Shown here piece by piece: positions 34,714-43,794 of a stretch of 64,000 bases of DNA. This stretch comes from Glutamicibacter sp. MNS18 (GTDB lineage: Bacteria > Actinomycetota > Actinomycetes > Actinomycetales > Micrococcaceae), in assembly GCF_026107515.2 (NCBI RefSeq), contig NZ_JAPCHW010000006.1, forward strand, positions 186,001 to 250,000, written 5' to 3'. Position 1 is the first letter of the stretch. Every line of letters begins with the position of its first letter. The translations under genes were made by a program, and so were the position numbers. A model generated the notes under the pieces. It was not told where the DNA came from. It did no database searches and was given only the letters and a program-made list of their open reading frames with translations.

Positions 34714-36123
34714 TCAGTAATTACCGGTAGACCCGGATGACACCGGTTCCGAGTTTAGTGCCCGCTGCCGGTGGGCCAGTAATCCGTAGACTGTGCTGAT
34801 CAGCAGCACGAACGGGAGCCCGAAGACCAGGGTGAGTCGGAACTGCTCGGTGAACAGGGAGGTCACCAACAATCCAGCCAGGAGCGCGGCCCCGACCAGC
34901 GAGGCGGCGGGAAACCCCGGAAGCCGGAAACCCGGCTCGGCCCCGGCCCGCCGTAGTTTTCGGCGGAACACCACGTGGGTAAGCAGGATCATCAGCCAGG
35001 TGGCCATGGCCCCGAAGGTCGCCAGCGAGATCATGATGCCCAGGCCCTCCCCCGGAGCCAGCGCATAGACCACCGCGGCGATGGCGATACCGCCGGCGGA
35101 CATCCACACCGCATGGACCGGGGCACCGTTGGACGCGATCCGGCCGGCAATCCGCGGGGCATGCCCGGCCCGGGAGAGCGAGTTCAGGGTGCGCGAGGCC
35201 GCATACAGTTGGGCGTTCATGGCCGACAACGCGGCCACGATCAGCACAAAATTCAGCACCGTGTCGGCGAAGGGGATCCCCACCAACCCCATCACCGTGA
35301 CGAAGGGCGAACCGCCATCGAGCAGTTCGCTGCGTGGGGCCATGGCCAGGATCAACGACAGGGTGGCGATGTAGAAGAGCAGAAGCCGCAGGAACGTGAT
35401 CCTGAAGGCACGTTTCACGGCATTTCGTGCATCGCGGGCCTCTGCCGCGGCAATCGCGATCACCTCCACTCCCATATAGGAGAAGATTGCCACGATCACC
35501 GCTGCCCACATGCCACCGATACCTCCGGCAAGGAATCCCGACTCGGCCACGTAATTGGCCACCGAGTAGCCAGGGTTGCCGCTGCCCAGTACCAGCCAAC
35601 CGGCCACGATGACGAAGGCCAACACCGCGAAGACCTTGATGGCGCTGAACCAGTATTCGGTGCTTCCAAACGCCTTGACGTTGGACATATTCACACCCAA
35701 CAGAGCCGCGGAGAACCCTGCCACCCAGATAACCGACGGCACCTGCGGAAACCATAGTTGCATATATTGGCCCACCACACTGACTTCCGTGCCCACCGCG
35801 AATACCAGAGCCGACCAATACAGGTAGCGGGTGAGGAACCCGGCGTAGTTGCCCAGGTACTTTTCGGCGTAGTGTCCGAACGCCCCGGCCTCGGGCCGGT
35901 GAACAGTCAGCTCCGCCAACGCCCCCATGACCACCAGGGCGATCAGCCCGCCGATCAGATAGCTGATGATGACACTGGAACCGGCCAGCTCGATCCCCAG
36001 CTTGCTGCCCATGAACAGGCCCGTGCCGATGGCCCCGCCCAGGGCGATCATGGCCATCTGTCCCGAACTCAGGTTCTGCTTGAGCCCGGTCGTAGGCGCA
36101 TTGCGCACCGAGGAATGTGACAC
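34714..36123 (-). CDS. Amino acid permease (APC superfamily, AAT family)
   Basis: A 469-residue amino-acid/proton symporter with about 12 membrane segments. The start of the first helix carries the AAT motif SGQMAMIALGGAIGTGLFMG; also EAGAFGHYAEKYLG and IFSYMGVEVIAIAAAEA. GTG 36123 is chosen because AAGGA lies 8 nt upstream; the longer in-frame start at 36183 lacks one. It is directly downstream of kynU, separated by an intercistronic hairpin. It may import tryptophan or a kynurenine-pathway amino acid, but the substrate is inferred from position. Confidence 0.88.
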   Translation of the reverse strand: MSHSSVRNAPTTGLKQNLSSGQMAMIALGGAIGTGLFMGSKLGIELAGSSVIISYLIGGLIALVVMGALAELTVHRPEAGAFGHYAEKYLGNYAGFLTRYLYWSALVFAVGTEVSVVGQYMQLWFPQVPSVIWVAGFSAALLGVNMSNVKAFGSTEYWFSAIKVFAVLAFVIVAGWLVLGSGNPGYSVANYVAESGFLAGGIGGMWAAVIVAIFSYMGVEVIAIAAAEARDARNAVKRAFRITFLRLLLFYIATLSLILAMAPRSELLDGGSPFVTVMGLVGIPFADTVLNFVLIVAALSAMNAQLYAASRTLNSLSRAGHAPRIAGRIASNGAPVHAVWMSAGGIAIAAVVYALAPGEGLGIMISLATFGAMATWLMILLTHVVFRRKLRRAGAEPGFRLPGFPAASLVGAALLAGLLVTSLFTEQFRLTLVFGLPFVLLISTVYGLLAHRQRALNSEPVSSGSTGNY

Positions 36124-36142
36124 GTCCCGTCCTTGCAAAAAT

Positions 36143-36185
36143 CCGTGGTTCCCGGCGGCCTCGCGCGGGCCACCGAGAACCACGG
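36143..36185 (-). repeat. Hairpin between kynU and the permease gene
   Basis: Inverted repeat CCGTGGTTC (36143-36151) and GAACCACGG (36177-36185), with further pairing inside. It lies 62 nt after the kynU stop and just upstream of the permease ribosome-binding site. It could be a partial terminator or an mRNA-processing hairpin lowering permease expression. Confidence 0.5.
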
Positions 36186-36247
36186 TACTGCGCGGCAGGG
36201 CAACATCCCGTTGCGGATCAGGACGGGCCCGTACCCGCGATTCGCCT

Positions 36248-37528
36248 TTAGGTTACGGCATTTCGCACGGAATACTCTTCGCGTTGCCAGGAGCCGGTGT
36301 GCAGAACCTCACGCAGAATCTCCACCGAATCCCAGATATCGGTGCGGGACAGGTAGAGCGGGGTGATGCCGAAACGCAGCACCTCAGGCTCCCTGTAGTC
36401 CCCGATAACCCCTCGGTCGATCAAGGCGGCCATGATGGCATAGCCGCCCGGGTGCTGGAAACTGACATGGCTTCCACGCTGCGCATGTTCCCGGGGAGTG
36501 ACCAGCGTCAGCCCGTACCCGGCACAGCGGGTCTCGACGAGCTCGATGAACAGGTCGGTCAGTTCCAGCGACTTGGCGCGCAGCAGGTTCATGTCGGCAG
36601 ACAACGAGATATCCAGACCGGTCTCCACCATGGCCATGGAGGTGATCGGCTGGGTGCCACACATGAAGCGGCGCACATCGTTGGCCGGGGCATAGCTCTG
36701 TGCCATCTCGAACGGTGCGGCGTGGGACCACCACCCGGACAACGGCTGCCAGAAGCGGTCCTGGTGCCTGGCATTGACCCAAATGAACGCCGGCGATCCC
36801 GGACCACCGTTCAGGTACTTGTAGGTGCACCCCACCGCGTAGTCGGCGTTGCTGGCATTCAGTTCCACCGGCACGGCCCCGGCGGCGTGGGCCAGGTCCC
36901 AGATGGCCAGTGCCCCGGCCTGGTGCACGGCCTCGTTGATCGCCGCCATATCCCACATGGATCCGGTGCGGTAGTTCACGTGCGAGAGGGAAACCACCGC
37001 GGTATCCCCGCCCAGCGCGGCGCGCAGCTCGGATTCATTGTCGACAAGTTTGACTTCATAGGTGGTCCCGCTCTCGGCACCCACCGAATTCAGCAGGTCC
37101 GCGAGTCCTTCGGCGATGTAGATATCGGTCGGGAAATTATCACGTTCGGTGATGATCACCCGGCGCCCCGGGCCGTCGACCTGTTGGATCCTCAATGCCG
37201 AGGCCAGGGCCTTGAACAAATTCAGGCTGGTGGTATCGGTAACCACGGTTTCCCCGGGGTTCGCTCCCAGCAGCCGGCCAAGCTTGTCCCCCAACCGGGT
37301 CGGCATCTCGAACCAGCCGGCACTATTCCAGGAACGGATCAGCCCCTGCCCCCATTCGGTCGTGACCACTTCCGCAGCGCGTTCGGTCGCACCCACGGGC
37401 AATGGGCCCAGGGAATTTCCGTCCAGGTACAGCACCCCGTCGGGCAACAGGAACTGCTCCCTGAAAGAATCCAACGGATCCTGCTGGTCCAACAGTTCCA
37501 ATTCCTCACGGCCGACCACGGTTTCCAT
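36248..37528 (-). CDS. kynU: Kynureninase
   Basis: PLP enzyme that splits kynurenine or 3-hydroxykynurenine to anthranilate and alanine. 426 residues: [20 protein letters not shown] at the N-terminus, [35 protein letters not shown], the PLP-lysine motif [17 protein letters not shown] and [18 protein letters not shown] 37528 is used (GGAGG about 10 nt upstream); the open frame continues upstream through the promoter. No kynA or kynB lies in the window. Divergent from an Lrp-type gene, so probably induced by kynurenine or tryptophan. Confidence 0.95.
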   Translation of the reverse strand: METVVGREELELLDQQDPLDSFREQFLLPDGVLYLDGNSLGPLPVGATERAAEVVTTEWGQGLIRSWNSAGWFEMPTRLGDKLGRLLGANPGETVVTDTTSLNLFKALASALRIQQVDGPGRRVIITERDNFPTDIYIAEGLADLLNSVGAESGTTYEVKLVDNESELRAALGGDTAVVSLSHVNYRTGSMWDMAAINEAVHQAGALAIWDLAHAAGAVPVELNASNADYAVGCTYKYLNGGPGSPAFIWVNARHQDRFWQPLSGWWSHAAPFEMAQSYAPANDVRRFMCGTQPITSMAMVETGLDISLSADMNLLRAKSLELTDLFIELVETRCAGYGLTLVTPREHAQRGSHVSFQHPGGYAIMAALIDRGVIGDYREPEVLRFGITPLYLSRTDIWDSVEILREVLHTGSWQREEYSVRNAVT

Positions 37529-37585
37529 CTCTGGTGTTCCTCCCACACTCGTTGTTTCCCTCCTCCTCATCGTAGAATCATCAGT

Positions 37586-37620
37586 GGAATGTTTCCCCTC
37601 ATTCCGAACTTCTCTAAAAT
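37586..37620 (+). promoter_or_regulatory. Divergent kynU/Lrp control region
   Basis: Inverted repeat GGAATG (37586-37591) and CATTCC (37600-37605) with an 8-nt spacer, followed by a TAAAAT -10 box (37615-37620) for the regulator gene. Its position between divergent promoters fits an Lrp/AsnC-type operator controlling kynU and the regulator itself. Confidence 0.5.
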
Positions 37621-37636
37621 ATCTTGGAGGAAAACA

Positions 37637-38122
37637 GTGCCTGCTTCGATCTGGGCCGCGGCTGCTAACGCCGAATCGAATTTCGTGCCGGTCGATGATA
37701 CCGATTTGGCGATCCTTACCGAGCTCCACCACGATGCCCGCCTGGCCAACAACGTCCTGGCTCAGCGGGTGGGACTGGCTCCATCCACCTGCTTGGGGCG
37801 CGTCAAGGCCTTGCGGACGCGTGGCATCATCGAGGGTTTCGAGGCGAGGATCAACGAGAAGCTCCTCGGTGTCACGGTCAACGCGATGATCTCCGTCATC
37901 GTCGCCGCGCAGGCCCGCGACCGGATGCTACCCGCGGCGCGGGCGCTGGCGGAACTGCCGCAGGTCCGTGATGTCTTTGTACTGGGCGGCACTCCCGACC
38001 TGCTGATCCGTGTGGCCACCAGCTCCATTGATGAGTTGCGCACGTTCGTCGCAAGCCACCTGGGATCCAACCGGGCGTTCTCTTCCACGCAAACCAATAT
38101 CATCTTCGAACACCTTCGCTGA
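37637..38122 (+). CDS. Lrp/AsnC family transcriptional regulator
   Basis: A 161-residue Lrp-type regulator: winged helix at about 15-65 ([20 protein letters not shown], then [20 protein letters not shown]) and a C-terminal RAM ligand domain ([30 protein letters not shown]). Start is GTG 37637 because GGAGG lies 6 nt upstream; a very long upstream extension of the same frame is antisense to kynU and is not used. Divergent placement suggests it is the kynurenine-responsive regulator of kynU and perhaps the permease. Confidence 0.9.
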   Translation: MPASIWAAAANAESNFVPVDDTDLAILTELHHDARLANNVLAQRVGLAPSTCLGRVKALRTRGIIEGFEARINEKLLGVTVNAMISVIVAAQARDRMLPAARALAELPQVRDVFVLGGTPDLLIRVATSSIDELRTFVASHLGSNRAFSSTQTNIIFEHLR

Positions 38123-38409
38123 TCCGAGCGACGACCGCCGGCCGGACGGGTGTCCTGGCGCAAAGTGACCCCACCATGAACAGCTGGTTAACACAAGGCG
38201 ATCCGGCGTTGGCCGTTACCCGTTCTCCCGGCTGCAGGTTGACCGCATGGAAATCCCCAGTACCCCGCTATGACCAGGTATTTTGAGTGGGTGTGGCGAC
38301 CGGGCCAGGGCGAACGTTGCCCCGGTGCCCCGCACAGGTCCCATGGGCGCCACCCGTGTGGAGGCAGCTTTCTCATGATCATCTCATTTGGCTTGGAGAG
38401 AATGGCACC

Positions 38410-38838
38410 ATGGGAAAACTCGGCATACTACGGACAATTGGCCTGCTCGTGGCGGTGGCCTTGATCGCGCTGGGCGTCGCCGGCCTGGCCCAGATCCTTT
38501 CCGGCCCCACACAGAGGGACCTCGGCCCGGGAATCGTGGTCGACCAGCAGTTCGCTCCCCCACAGGAGGATCCAACTACTGGCGACACCGGATCCCCAAC
38601 AGCACCGGAGGAGTCGGCGGGAACGATGCCGCAGGATAGCCGTACCCCGGAACCGACGGAAACGAGGTCCAGCACCCCGGCGGCCACCACTGCGCCGGAA
38701 TCAACCCGTTCCCAGGGCCCGGTGAAACCGCTTCCTCCCAAGTCGCCTAAGGTCTACGTCGACGATGACGATGACTGGGATGATGATGATGACGACGATG
38801 ACGACGATTGGGACGATGACGACGACGATGACGACTAG
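38410..38838 (+). CDS. Membrane-anchored or secreted protein with a poly-aspartate C-terminal tail
   Basis: A 142-residue protein without a recognised family. Residues 7-29 form a signal anchor (LRTIGLLVAVALIALGVAGL); residues 30-115 are a Pro/Thr/Glu/Ser-rich, probably disordered stalk. The last 25 residues hold 23 Asp and two Trp, arranged 5 Asp-Trp-10 Asp-Trp-8 Asp. The tail would be outside the membrane and should bind divalent or polycationic ligands. GGAGA lies about 11 nt before ATG 38410. The stop is 11 nt inside the histidine-kinase gene, so the protein is translationally coupled to a two-component system and may be its accessory sensor; this role is inference. Confidence 0.85.
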   Translation: MGKLGILRTIGLLVAVALIALGVAGLAQILSGPTQRDLGPGIVVDQQFAPPQEDPTTGDTGSPTAPEESAGTMPQDSRTPEPTETRSSTPAATTAPESTRSQGPVKPLPPKSPKVYVDDDDDWDDDDDDDDDDWDDDDDDDD

Positions 38839-40279
38839 ACGGCCCAAGCGCCGGGTCTCCATCCGCGCGCGGGTGCTAAGCGGCATGATCCTGCTGGTCG
38901 GCTTCGCGCTCACCGCCTCGGGGACGGCAAGCTACGTCCTGGAACGCCACGAGCTCAACGAGCGGCTGGACGATTCGCTGACCCGTACTGTGGAGGAATT
39001 CCGGGTACTGGCCGAAACGGGCGTTGATCCGCAGACCCGGCAGGGCTTCGCCCATGCCGAGGACCTGCTGTATACCGCAATGCAACGGACCCTGCCGGCC
39101 CGCTTCCAGGGCATGCTCGGCTTGAGCGCCGACCAGTTGCAATGGACCGCACCGTCCTCGGTGGAATTGCGCCTCGAGGATGATCCGGAGTTCCTGGAGT
39201 GGGCGAGGACAAGTTCCACCGATGAACATGTGCGCATCGCCAACGTCGAAACCGAGATGAGCGATTACCGTGCCGTGGTGGTGCCGATCCAGCTCTCCTC
39301 GGATCCCAATCCCGCCCGTTTCGTGCTGGCCTACGACTACTCGGCCGAGGTGCGGCGCATAGACACCCAGTTCGCGGTGTTTATTGGTGTGGGCATCGTG
39401 GTGATGCTGCTGGCCGGTGGCGCGGCCTACCTGATTGTCGGACGCATGCTCGAACCCATCCGGAAGCTGCGTGACACCGCACAGCAGATCTCCGAATCCG
39501 ACCAGTCCTCCCGTATCGAGGTATCCGGGCATGACGAGTTCGCCGAATTGACCGCCACCATCAACGAAATGCTGGACCGGCTGGAGGAGGCGCTGAACTC
39601 GCAGCGCCAGCTGCTCGATGACGTGGGCCATGAACTGCGCACCCCGGTCACCATTATCCGCGGTCACCTGGAGCTGATGGATATCGCCGACGCGGAAGAC
39701 GTGGCCCAGACCAAGGACATCTCGCTGGATGAGCTCAAACGCATGTCCATGCTGATCAACGACCTGATGACTCTGGCCGGGGCCAACCGCGCGGATTTCG
39801 TGACCAGCAAGCCCACCGACGTGGGCGCGCTTCTGGATGACATCCTGGACAAGGCCCGGGCCCTGGGTGATCGTGACTGGCGGATCGGGAACCGTGCCGA
39901 GGTCAGCGTGGCCCTGGACCCCACGCGCATCACCCAGGCGATGCTGCAGTTGATTGCCAATGCGGTGAAGTTCTCCGCAGCGGGCTCACGGATCGATCTC
40001 GGTTCGGCCGTGCTGGACGACCAGCAAGGCCGACCTACCTTACGCCTATGGGTCCACGACGCGGGAGTCGGCATCGCCCAGGAGGACCTGGAGCGGATCT
40101 TCGAACGCTTCGGCCGTGGACAGAACAGCGACCGGGCCAGCGGCTCGGGGTTGGGCCTTAACATCGTCTCGGCGATCGCGACCTCCCATGGTGGAATGGT
40201 CTGGGTGGATTCGGTGCCCGGCAGCGGGTCCACGTTCTATATCGACATTCCCCTAGCCGAAGGAGCCCATGCCGTATGA
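38828..40279 (+). CDS. Two-component sensor histidine kinase
   Basis: A 483-residue HAMP-type kinase: TM1 at about 16-36, an extracytoplasmic domain of about 145 residues (37-182), TM2 at about 183-205, HAMP at 206-258, HisKA with phospho-His268 in LLDDVGHELRTPVTIIRG, and HATPase_c with N, G1 and G2 boxes (ANAVKFSAAG, VHDAGVGI, GSGLGLNIVSAIA). ATG 38828 is the last Met before host-like sequence. Earlier in-frame ATGs (from 38765) come from reading the poly-Asp repeat in a shifted frame and would add a Met/Thr run. It overlaps both neighbours, so the three genes are coupled. Confidence 0.92.
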   Translation: MTTRRPKRRVSIRARVLSGMILLVGFALTASGTASYVLERHELNERLDDSLTRTVEEFRVLAETGVDPQTRQGFAHAEDLLYTAMQRTLPARFQGMLGLSADQLQWTAPSSVELRLEDDPEFLEWARTSSTDEHVRIANVETEMSDYRAVVVPIQLSSDPNPARFVLAYDYSAEVRRIDTQFAVFIGVGIVVMLLAGGAAYLIVGRMLEPIRKLRDTAQQISESDQSSRIEVSGHDEFAELTATINEMLDRLEEALNSQRQLLDDVGHELRTPVTIIRGHLELMDIADAEDVAQTKDISLDELKRMSMLINDLMTLAGANRADFVTSKPTDVGALLDDILDKARALGDRDWRIGNRAEVSVALDPTRITQAMLQLIANAVKFSAAGSRIDLGSAVLDDQQGRPTLRLWVHDAGVGIAQEDLERIFERFGRGQNSDRASGSGLGLNIVSAIATSHGGMVWVDSVPGSGSTFYIDIPLAEGAHAV

Positions 40280-40950
40280 GCCGGATCTTGATCATCGAGG
40301 ATGAGCCACGGATCAGTTCGTTCATCGCCAAGGGGCTGCGCTCTGCGGGGCTCGCGCCCACCGTCTGCGGTACCGCCGGCGAGGGATTCGACCAGGCCCA
40401 GACCGGGAATTTCGAACTGATCATCCTGGATCTGGGGTTGCCCGATGAGGACGGTTTCAGCCTGCTGCGCCGGTTGCGGGCCACCCACATCGATTCACCG
40501 GTCATCATCCTGACCGCACGCAATAGCGTGGACGACACCGTGGCCGGCCTGCAAAACGGTGCCGACGACTACATGGCCAAACCCTTCCACTTCGACGAAT
40601 TACTGGCCCGGGTGCGGCTGCGACTGCGCGCCGAGGACAACGGCTCGGATACCGCGGTGCTCAGCCATGGGGACCTGGAAATGGATCTGCTGCGTCGTCT
40701 GGTCACGGTCGACGGGGCCGAAGTCGATCTTTCGGCCCGGGAATTCTCCCTGGCCGAGGCCTTCCTGCGCAATCCGGGGCTGGTGCTCAGCCGCGAACAG
40801 CTGCTCTCGCGCGTGTGGGGCTACGACTTCGACCCCGGCTCCAATGTGGTGGATGTCTACGTGCGTTACCTGCGCAACAAGCTCGGTGGCGAGCGCTTCG
40901 AAACAGTCCGCGGTGTCGGCTACCGCCTGGCCCGGGGCACACAACCATAA
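40276..40950 (+). CDS. OmpR/PhoB family response regulator
   Basis: A 224-residue response regulator: receiver domain with phospho-Asp52 in LIILDLGLPDEDG and conserved Lys in MAKPFHFDELLAR, and a C-terminal winged helix (LSAREFSLAEAFLRNPGLVL, LLSRVWGYDFDPGSNVVDVY, ETVRGVGYRL). It overlaps the kinase stop (ATGA). The order kinase then regulator is less usual than regulator then kinase. Nearby candidate targets are its own operon and the DUF4956-VTC pair. Confidence 0.94.
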   Translation: MSRILIIEDEPRISSFIAKGLRSAGLAPTVCGTAGEGFDQAQTGNFELIILDLGLPDEDGFSLLRRLRATHIDSPVIILTARNSVDDTVAGLQNGADDYMAKPFHFDELLARVRLRLRAEDNGSDTAVLSHGDLEMDLLRRLVTVDGAEVDLSAREFSLAEAFLRNPGLVLSREQLLSRVWGYDFDPGSNVVDVYVRYLRNKLGGERFETVRGVGYRLARGTQP

Positions 40951-40995
40951 TACCCGGGACCGGGTGTCCCTGCAGGGCCCGCATCGGGCAGCGGC

Positions 40996-41370
40996 TCAGA
41001 GATAGGGCCGGGTGATCAGTTCCAGGTAATGCCCTGAAGGGTCGAGCAGGTAGACCCCGCAGCCTTCATGCTCATGGTTGATCCGGCCCGGACGGGTCCT
41101 GCCCGGATCCGCCCAATGCTCGCGGTTGCGCGCGGTGATCTTGGCGTAGGCGCGATCGAAATGCGCGTCATCAAGCAGGTAGGCGTAGTGCTGCGGCGGG
41201 AACTCGATCGGCGGGACCGCGAACTGCAACAGCACCCCGTCGGCGATCCGGATGTTGCTGAACGGCCCCCAGGAAGGGGCCGGATCCGCTTCCAGCAGGT
41301 CGGTGTAGAAGGCCGCCATTTCAGGGGCGTCGTACGAGGCAATGATGGTGGGGTTAAAACGTGCTGGCAA
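40996..41370 (-). CDS. VOC family protein (glyoxalase/bleomycin-resistance fold)
   Basis: A 124-residue single vicinal-oxygen-chelate domain. Seen: ASYDAPEMAAFYTDLLEADP, a strand with GVLLQFAVPP and a C-terminal YLLDPSGHYLELIT, with metal-ligand positions His and Glu at the usual ends. Substrate is unknown; members act as glyoxalases, dioxygenases or resistance proteins. Convergent with the response-regulator gene; starts with ATG 41370. Confidence 0.87.
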   Translation of the reverse strand: MPARFNPTIIASYDAPEMAAFYTDLLEADPAPSWGPFSNIRIADGVLLQFAVPPIEFPPQHYAYLLDDAHFDRAYAKITARNREHWADPGRTRPGRINHEHEGCGVYLLDPSGHYLELITRPYL

Positions 41371-41573
41371 GTCTCTCCCTGGGTTGGTGTCGATGAATGG
41401 CTGTTCTTCCAGACACCGGGAGGTGCGCGGCTCAGGACACGACCAGGTTGCCTGCCCGTGAGTGGCCGTTGAAGACCCGACTGGTCATCATGGGCACCAT
41501 GATACCGCGGCGGTTCCGGTTGGTGGACCGCTCAACCACCGGTTTTTCGCACAGGAATTCGCCCCCGCGGGGA

Positions 41574-42470
41574 TCATCCGCGACCCGGTATCCGCACCGG
41601 GCGGCGCAGGGCAGCGCCTGCCCGGGTCCGTGGCCCGCGCGAATCTTGTGGGGCATTGAAGCGCTGATGCAACAAGCGGCTCCATTTGTTGGCCGGTAAC
41701 TGCGGATTCAGCAAGGCGATACCTATGCAGTACTTGCTCATGCTCACCGGCCGGATGCCAAGTTCGGCCAGGGCCTGGTCGCTGACCCCGCGTCCGTCGG
41801 CGGACTTGGTTTCCACCACGATCAGGTCCGGACCGTCGATCCGCCGCTCGTCGTTGGCGTAGCTCAGCTCGACATCGCAGGTCACCCGTTCGCCATCAAG
41901 CGGGTTGACGAAGGTGCCACGCACGTAGGAGCTGTCCAGGACCGGTTGCAACGGCGGCACGTGCTCCCCGTATTCGCGGGTCACCACCTCGTCCAGGAAC
42001 CCCAGGGAGTGTTCGGTGAGCATTCCCGCTTCCCGGGGATCCTGCTCGATACGGTGCTTGACGGTGGCCCCGCGCAGGCCCTTGGTCTTGATCTCGAACA
42101 TCGACAGCCCGGTGTCCGCATAGGTGCGGCTTCGCACCTTGTAGCGGCGCCGACGGCCCTGTCGGTGCGCCCGGTACTGCTCGAAATCCTCGGTATCGAA
42201 GTAGACCGATTCATAGCGGAAGGTGCGCAGTCCATCGATCTCCATGATCCGGAACTCCTCACCCAGACGCCGGGCAAGTGCGGTGAATTCCCCGGGGGTG
42301 AGCAGGAATTTGCGGTCCACACGGGTCTGCAACGCGGCTTCGGCAATGACTTCATCCAGCCCGATCGGCTCCCGGTGCGCCACGGCCGCCTCCAGTGCGG
42401 CACGGGCCTTGCCGATCGTTTCCGCCCGTTCGGGACGCCGCATGGCGGGCCTCTCGACAATCGGCTGCAT
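41574..42470 (-). CDS. VTC domain-containing protein (polyphosphate polymerase-like)
   Basis: A 298-residue VTC-domain (CYTH-like tunnel fold) protein. Basic strands typical of the fold are seen: QTRVDRKFLLTPGEFTAL, RTFRYESVYFDTEDFEQYRA, RRYKVRSRTYADTGLSMFEI, and the acidic end strand DGPDLIVVETKSADGRG. Eukaryotic VTC4 polymerises ATP phosphate into polyphosphate in this tunnel; activity of bacterial homologues is not established. The start codon overlaps the DUF4956 stop by one base (TGATG), showing tight coupling. A GTG start 9 nt upstream is possible. No SPX domain and no membrane segment: the DUF4956 partner probably supplies the membrane anchor. Confidence 0.87.
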   Translation of the reverse strand: MQPIVERPAMRRPERAETIGKARAALEAAVAHREPIGLDEVIAEAALQTRVDRKFLLTPGEFTALARRLGEEFRIMEIDGLRTFRYESVYFDTEDFEQYRAHRQGRRRRYKVRSRTYADTGLSMFEIKTKGLRGATVKHRIEQDPREAGMLTEHSLGFLDEVVTREYGEHVPPLQPVLDSSYVRGTFVNPLDGERVTCDVELSYANDERRIDGPDLIVVETKSADGRGVSDQALAELGIRPVSMSKYCIGIALLNPQLPANKWSRLLHQRFNAPQDSRGPRTRAGAALRRPVRIPGRG

Positions 42471-43105
42471 CAGGACCACACACCCTGTTTGGCCATCGTG
42501 TCCTGCCGCGGCGAATTGGCCAGCTGGTAGGTTCCGGTGTACTCGCTGTTTGCCCTCACCGTGTTGACACGGAAGCGCACGTCCACGATTGTCAGGTCGC
42601 GGACCATGTCCAGTTCGATCACCACGGTGCGCAGCACCTTGGCACCGAGCAGCTGTTCCAGGGCCGGAACCAGGTCCTCGTTGCGCGGGTAGGCCTTTTC
42701 CAGGGTCACGGTCTGGCGCTGGGTGCGTGGGGCGAATCCGGGGTGGTCGGCCAGGAACATCATGGCGACCAGGGCAGCGGTGACAGCCGGGGAGAACCAG
42801 GCCGGGTCCGGGTGCAGGCCGTTGACCAGGCCAATGGCCAGCGAGATGAAGTAGTAGGCCACTTCCTCCTGGGTCAGGGTGTCCGAGCGAAGGCGGATGA
42901 TCGACAGGATGCCGAACAGTCCCAGGCCTAGCCCCATGCCGGCTCCCGAACCGGAGAGCAGCATGGTGACCGCGAAGATGCCCATGCTCAGGGCGATGTA
43001 GGCCAGAACCAGGTCACGCCGGAAGTGCCGGCGGAAATACACGAAGTAGACCAGCACGGTCATGCCAACAATATTGGCGGTCAATCCCATCCAGAACGAC
43101 AGCAT
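42470..43105 (-). CDS. DUF4956 membrane protein
   Basis: A 211-residue protein with four to five hydrophobic segments (TANIVGMTVLVYFVYFRRHF, LVLAYIALSMGIFAVTMLL, the Gly-rich GSGAGMGLGLGLFGILSIIR, and a segment near FISLAIGLVNG), then a soluble C-terminal domain of about 85 residues. The loop LGLFGILSIIRLRSDTLTQE is typical of DUF4956, a family often encoded with VTC-domain proteins. AAAGGGAAG precedes the ATG. Likely role: membrane partner of the VTC protein, perhaps coupling polyphosphate synthesis to the membrane; inferred from the pairing. Confidence 0.88.
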   Translation of the reverse strand: MLSFWMGLTANIVGMTVLVYFVYFRRHFRRDLVLAYIALSMGIFAVTMLLSGSGAGMGLGLGLFGILSIIRLRSDTLTQEEVAYYFISLAIGLVNGLHPDPAWFSPAVTAALVAMMFLADHPGFAPRTQRQTVTLEKAYPRNEDLVPALEQLLGAKVLRTVVIELDMVRDLTIVDVRFRVNTVRANSEYTGTYQLANSPRQDTMAKQGVWS

Positions 43106-43794
43106 TTTCTTCCCTTTCGTGGAACTTTTCGTCTTGGTACGAGCCTAGAAAAGCCAAATGAAGGAAATAAGAGAATCAGATGAGCATGTTCTCATCTTCG
43201 GTTCGTGGCCTGCTGAGATGATCGGCGGCCAGTCCAGCGGCGCCAGGAGGCAAGCAGGTCACGAGTTGTCCTCCAACCCACGTCAGGAAGCGGTTTATGA
43301 GAAGTTACCCATTCTCTGGACGCATCGGATAGTTGCAGCGGCATCGGCGCGGCAGCTAGCCGGAGCGTCAGCTATGTGACGCGTCTTGCAAGCGCGAATG
43401 CGCCAACAACGGTTCTCCAGGGTTCCCTGGCGATGGTTCATGCGTTGCCGGGCGGAGGACCGCCCGGAAAGAATGAGCAGCGCATCCGAACCTGGTCTTC
43501 CATTTCCCCGGTAACACCCTCGATGCCCCGAATGAGACCCGGGATCAAGACCAGGCCAGAATCACTGGGGCTGCCGCCAGCTCTTGCGTCCGCGCCTTTT
43601 TGTCTCACCCACACAACGGCCCGGTATGCCGCCCCGCTGTCTCCTGTGTTTCTATGGGACTGTCGCGCAATACGATACCTCGCTGTCAGTCAACGCCCCT
43701 GCCCAGAAAACCCGCCCCGGTGTGGGGCGGGACCCTGGTGAACAGCAGACAGCAACGGAGTTACGGTCCAGACTCACCGGGGCAGGCCCGGTGA
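43106..43794. other. Long intergenic region between DUF4956 and MarR genes
   Basis: About 690 bases with no supportable gene. A TAGGCT box lies about 40 nt upstream of the DUF4956 start (minus strand). A perfect inverted repeat AGATGAG (43178-43184) and CTCATCT (43191-43197) lies about 70 nt before that start and is a candidate operator, possibly for the adjacent response regulator. Several plus-strand frames of 60-120 codons exist but lack ribosome-binding sites and family features. The base composition is more mixed than in genes, so it may contain decayed coding DNA. Confidence 0.45.

Noticed and set aside
35966-37636. A plus-strand frame running through kynU on the opposite strand into the Lrp gene
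   Set aside because: Only the part from GTG 37637 has a ribosome-binding site and Lrp domains; the upstream part is antisense to kynU and its permease.
38761-38838. GAY trinucleotide repeat considered as a non-coding microsatellite or CRISPR-like repeat
   Set aside because: It is in frame, encodes the Asp/Trp tail, ends in a stop codon and runs into the kinase start; there are no spacers.
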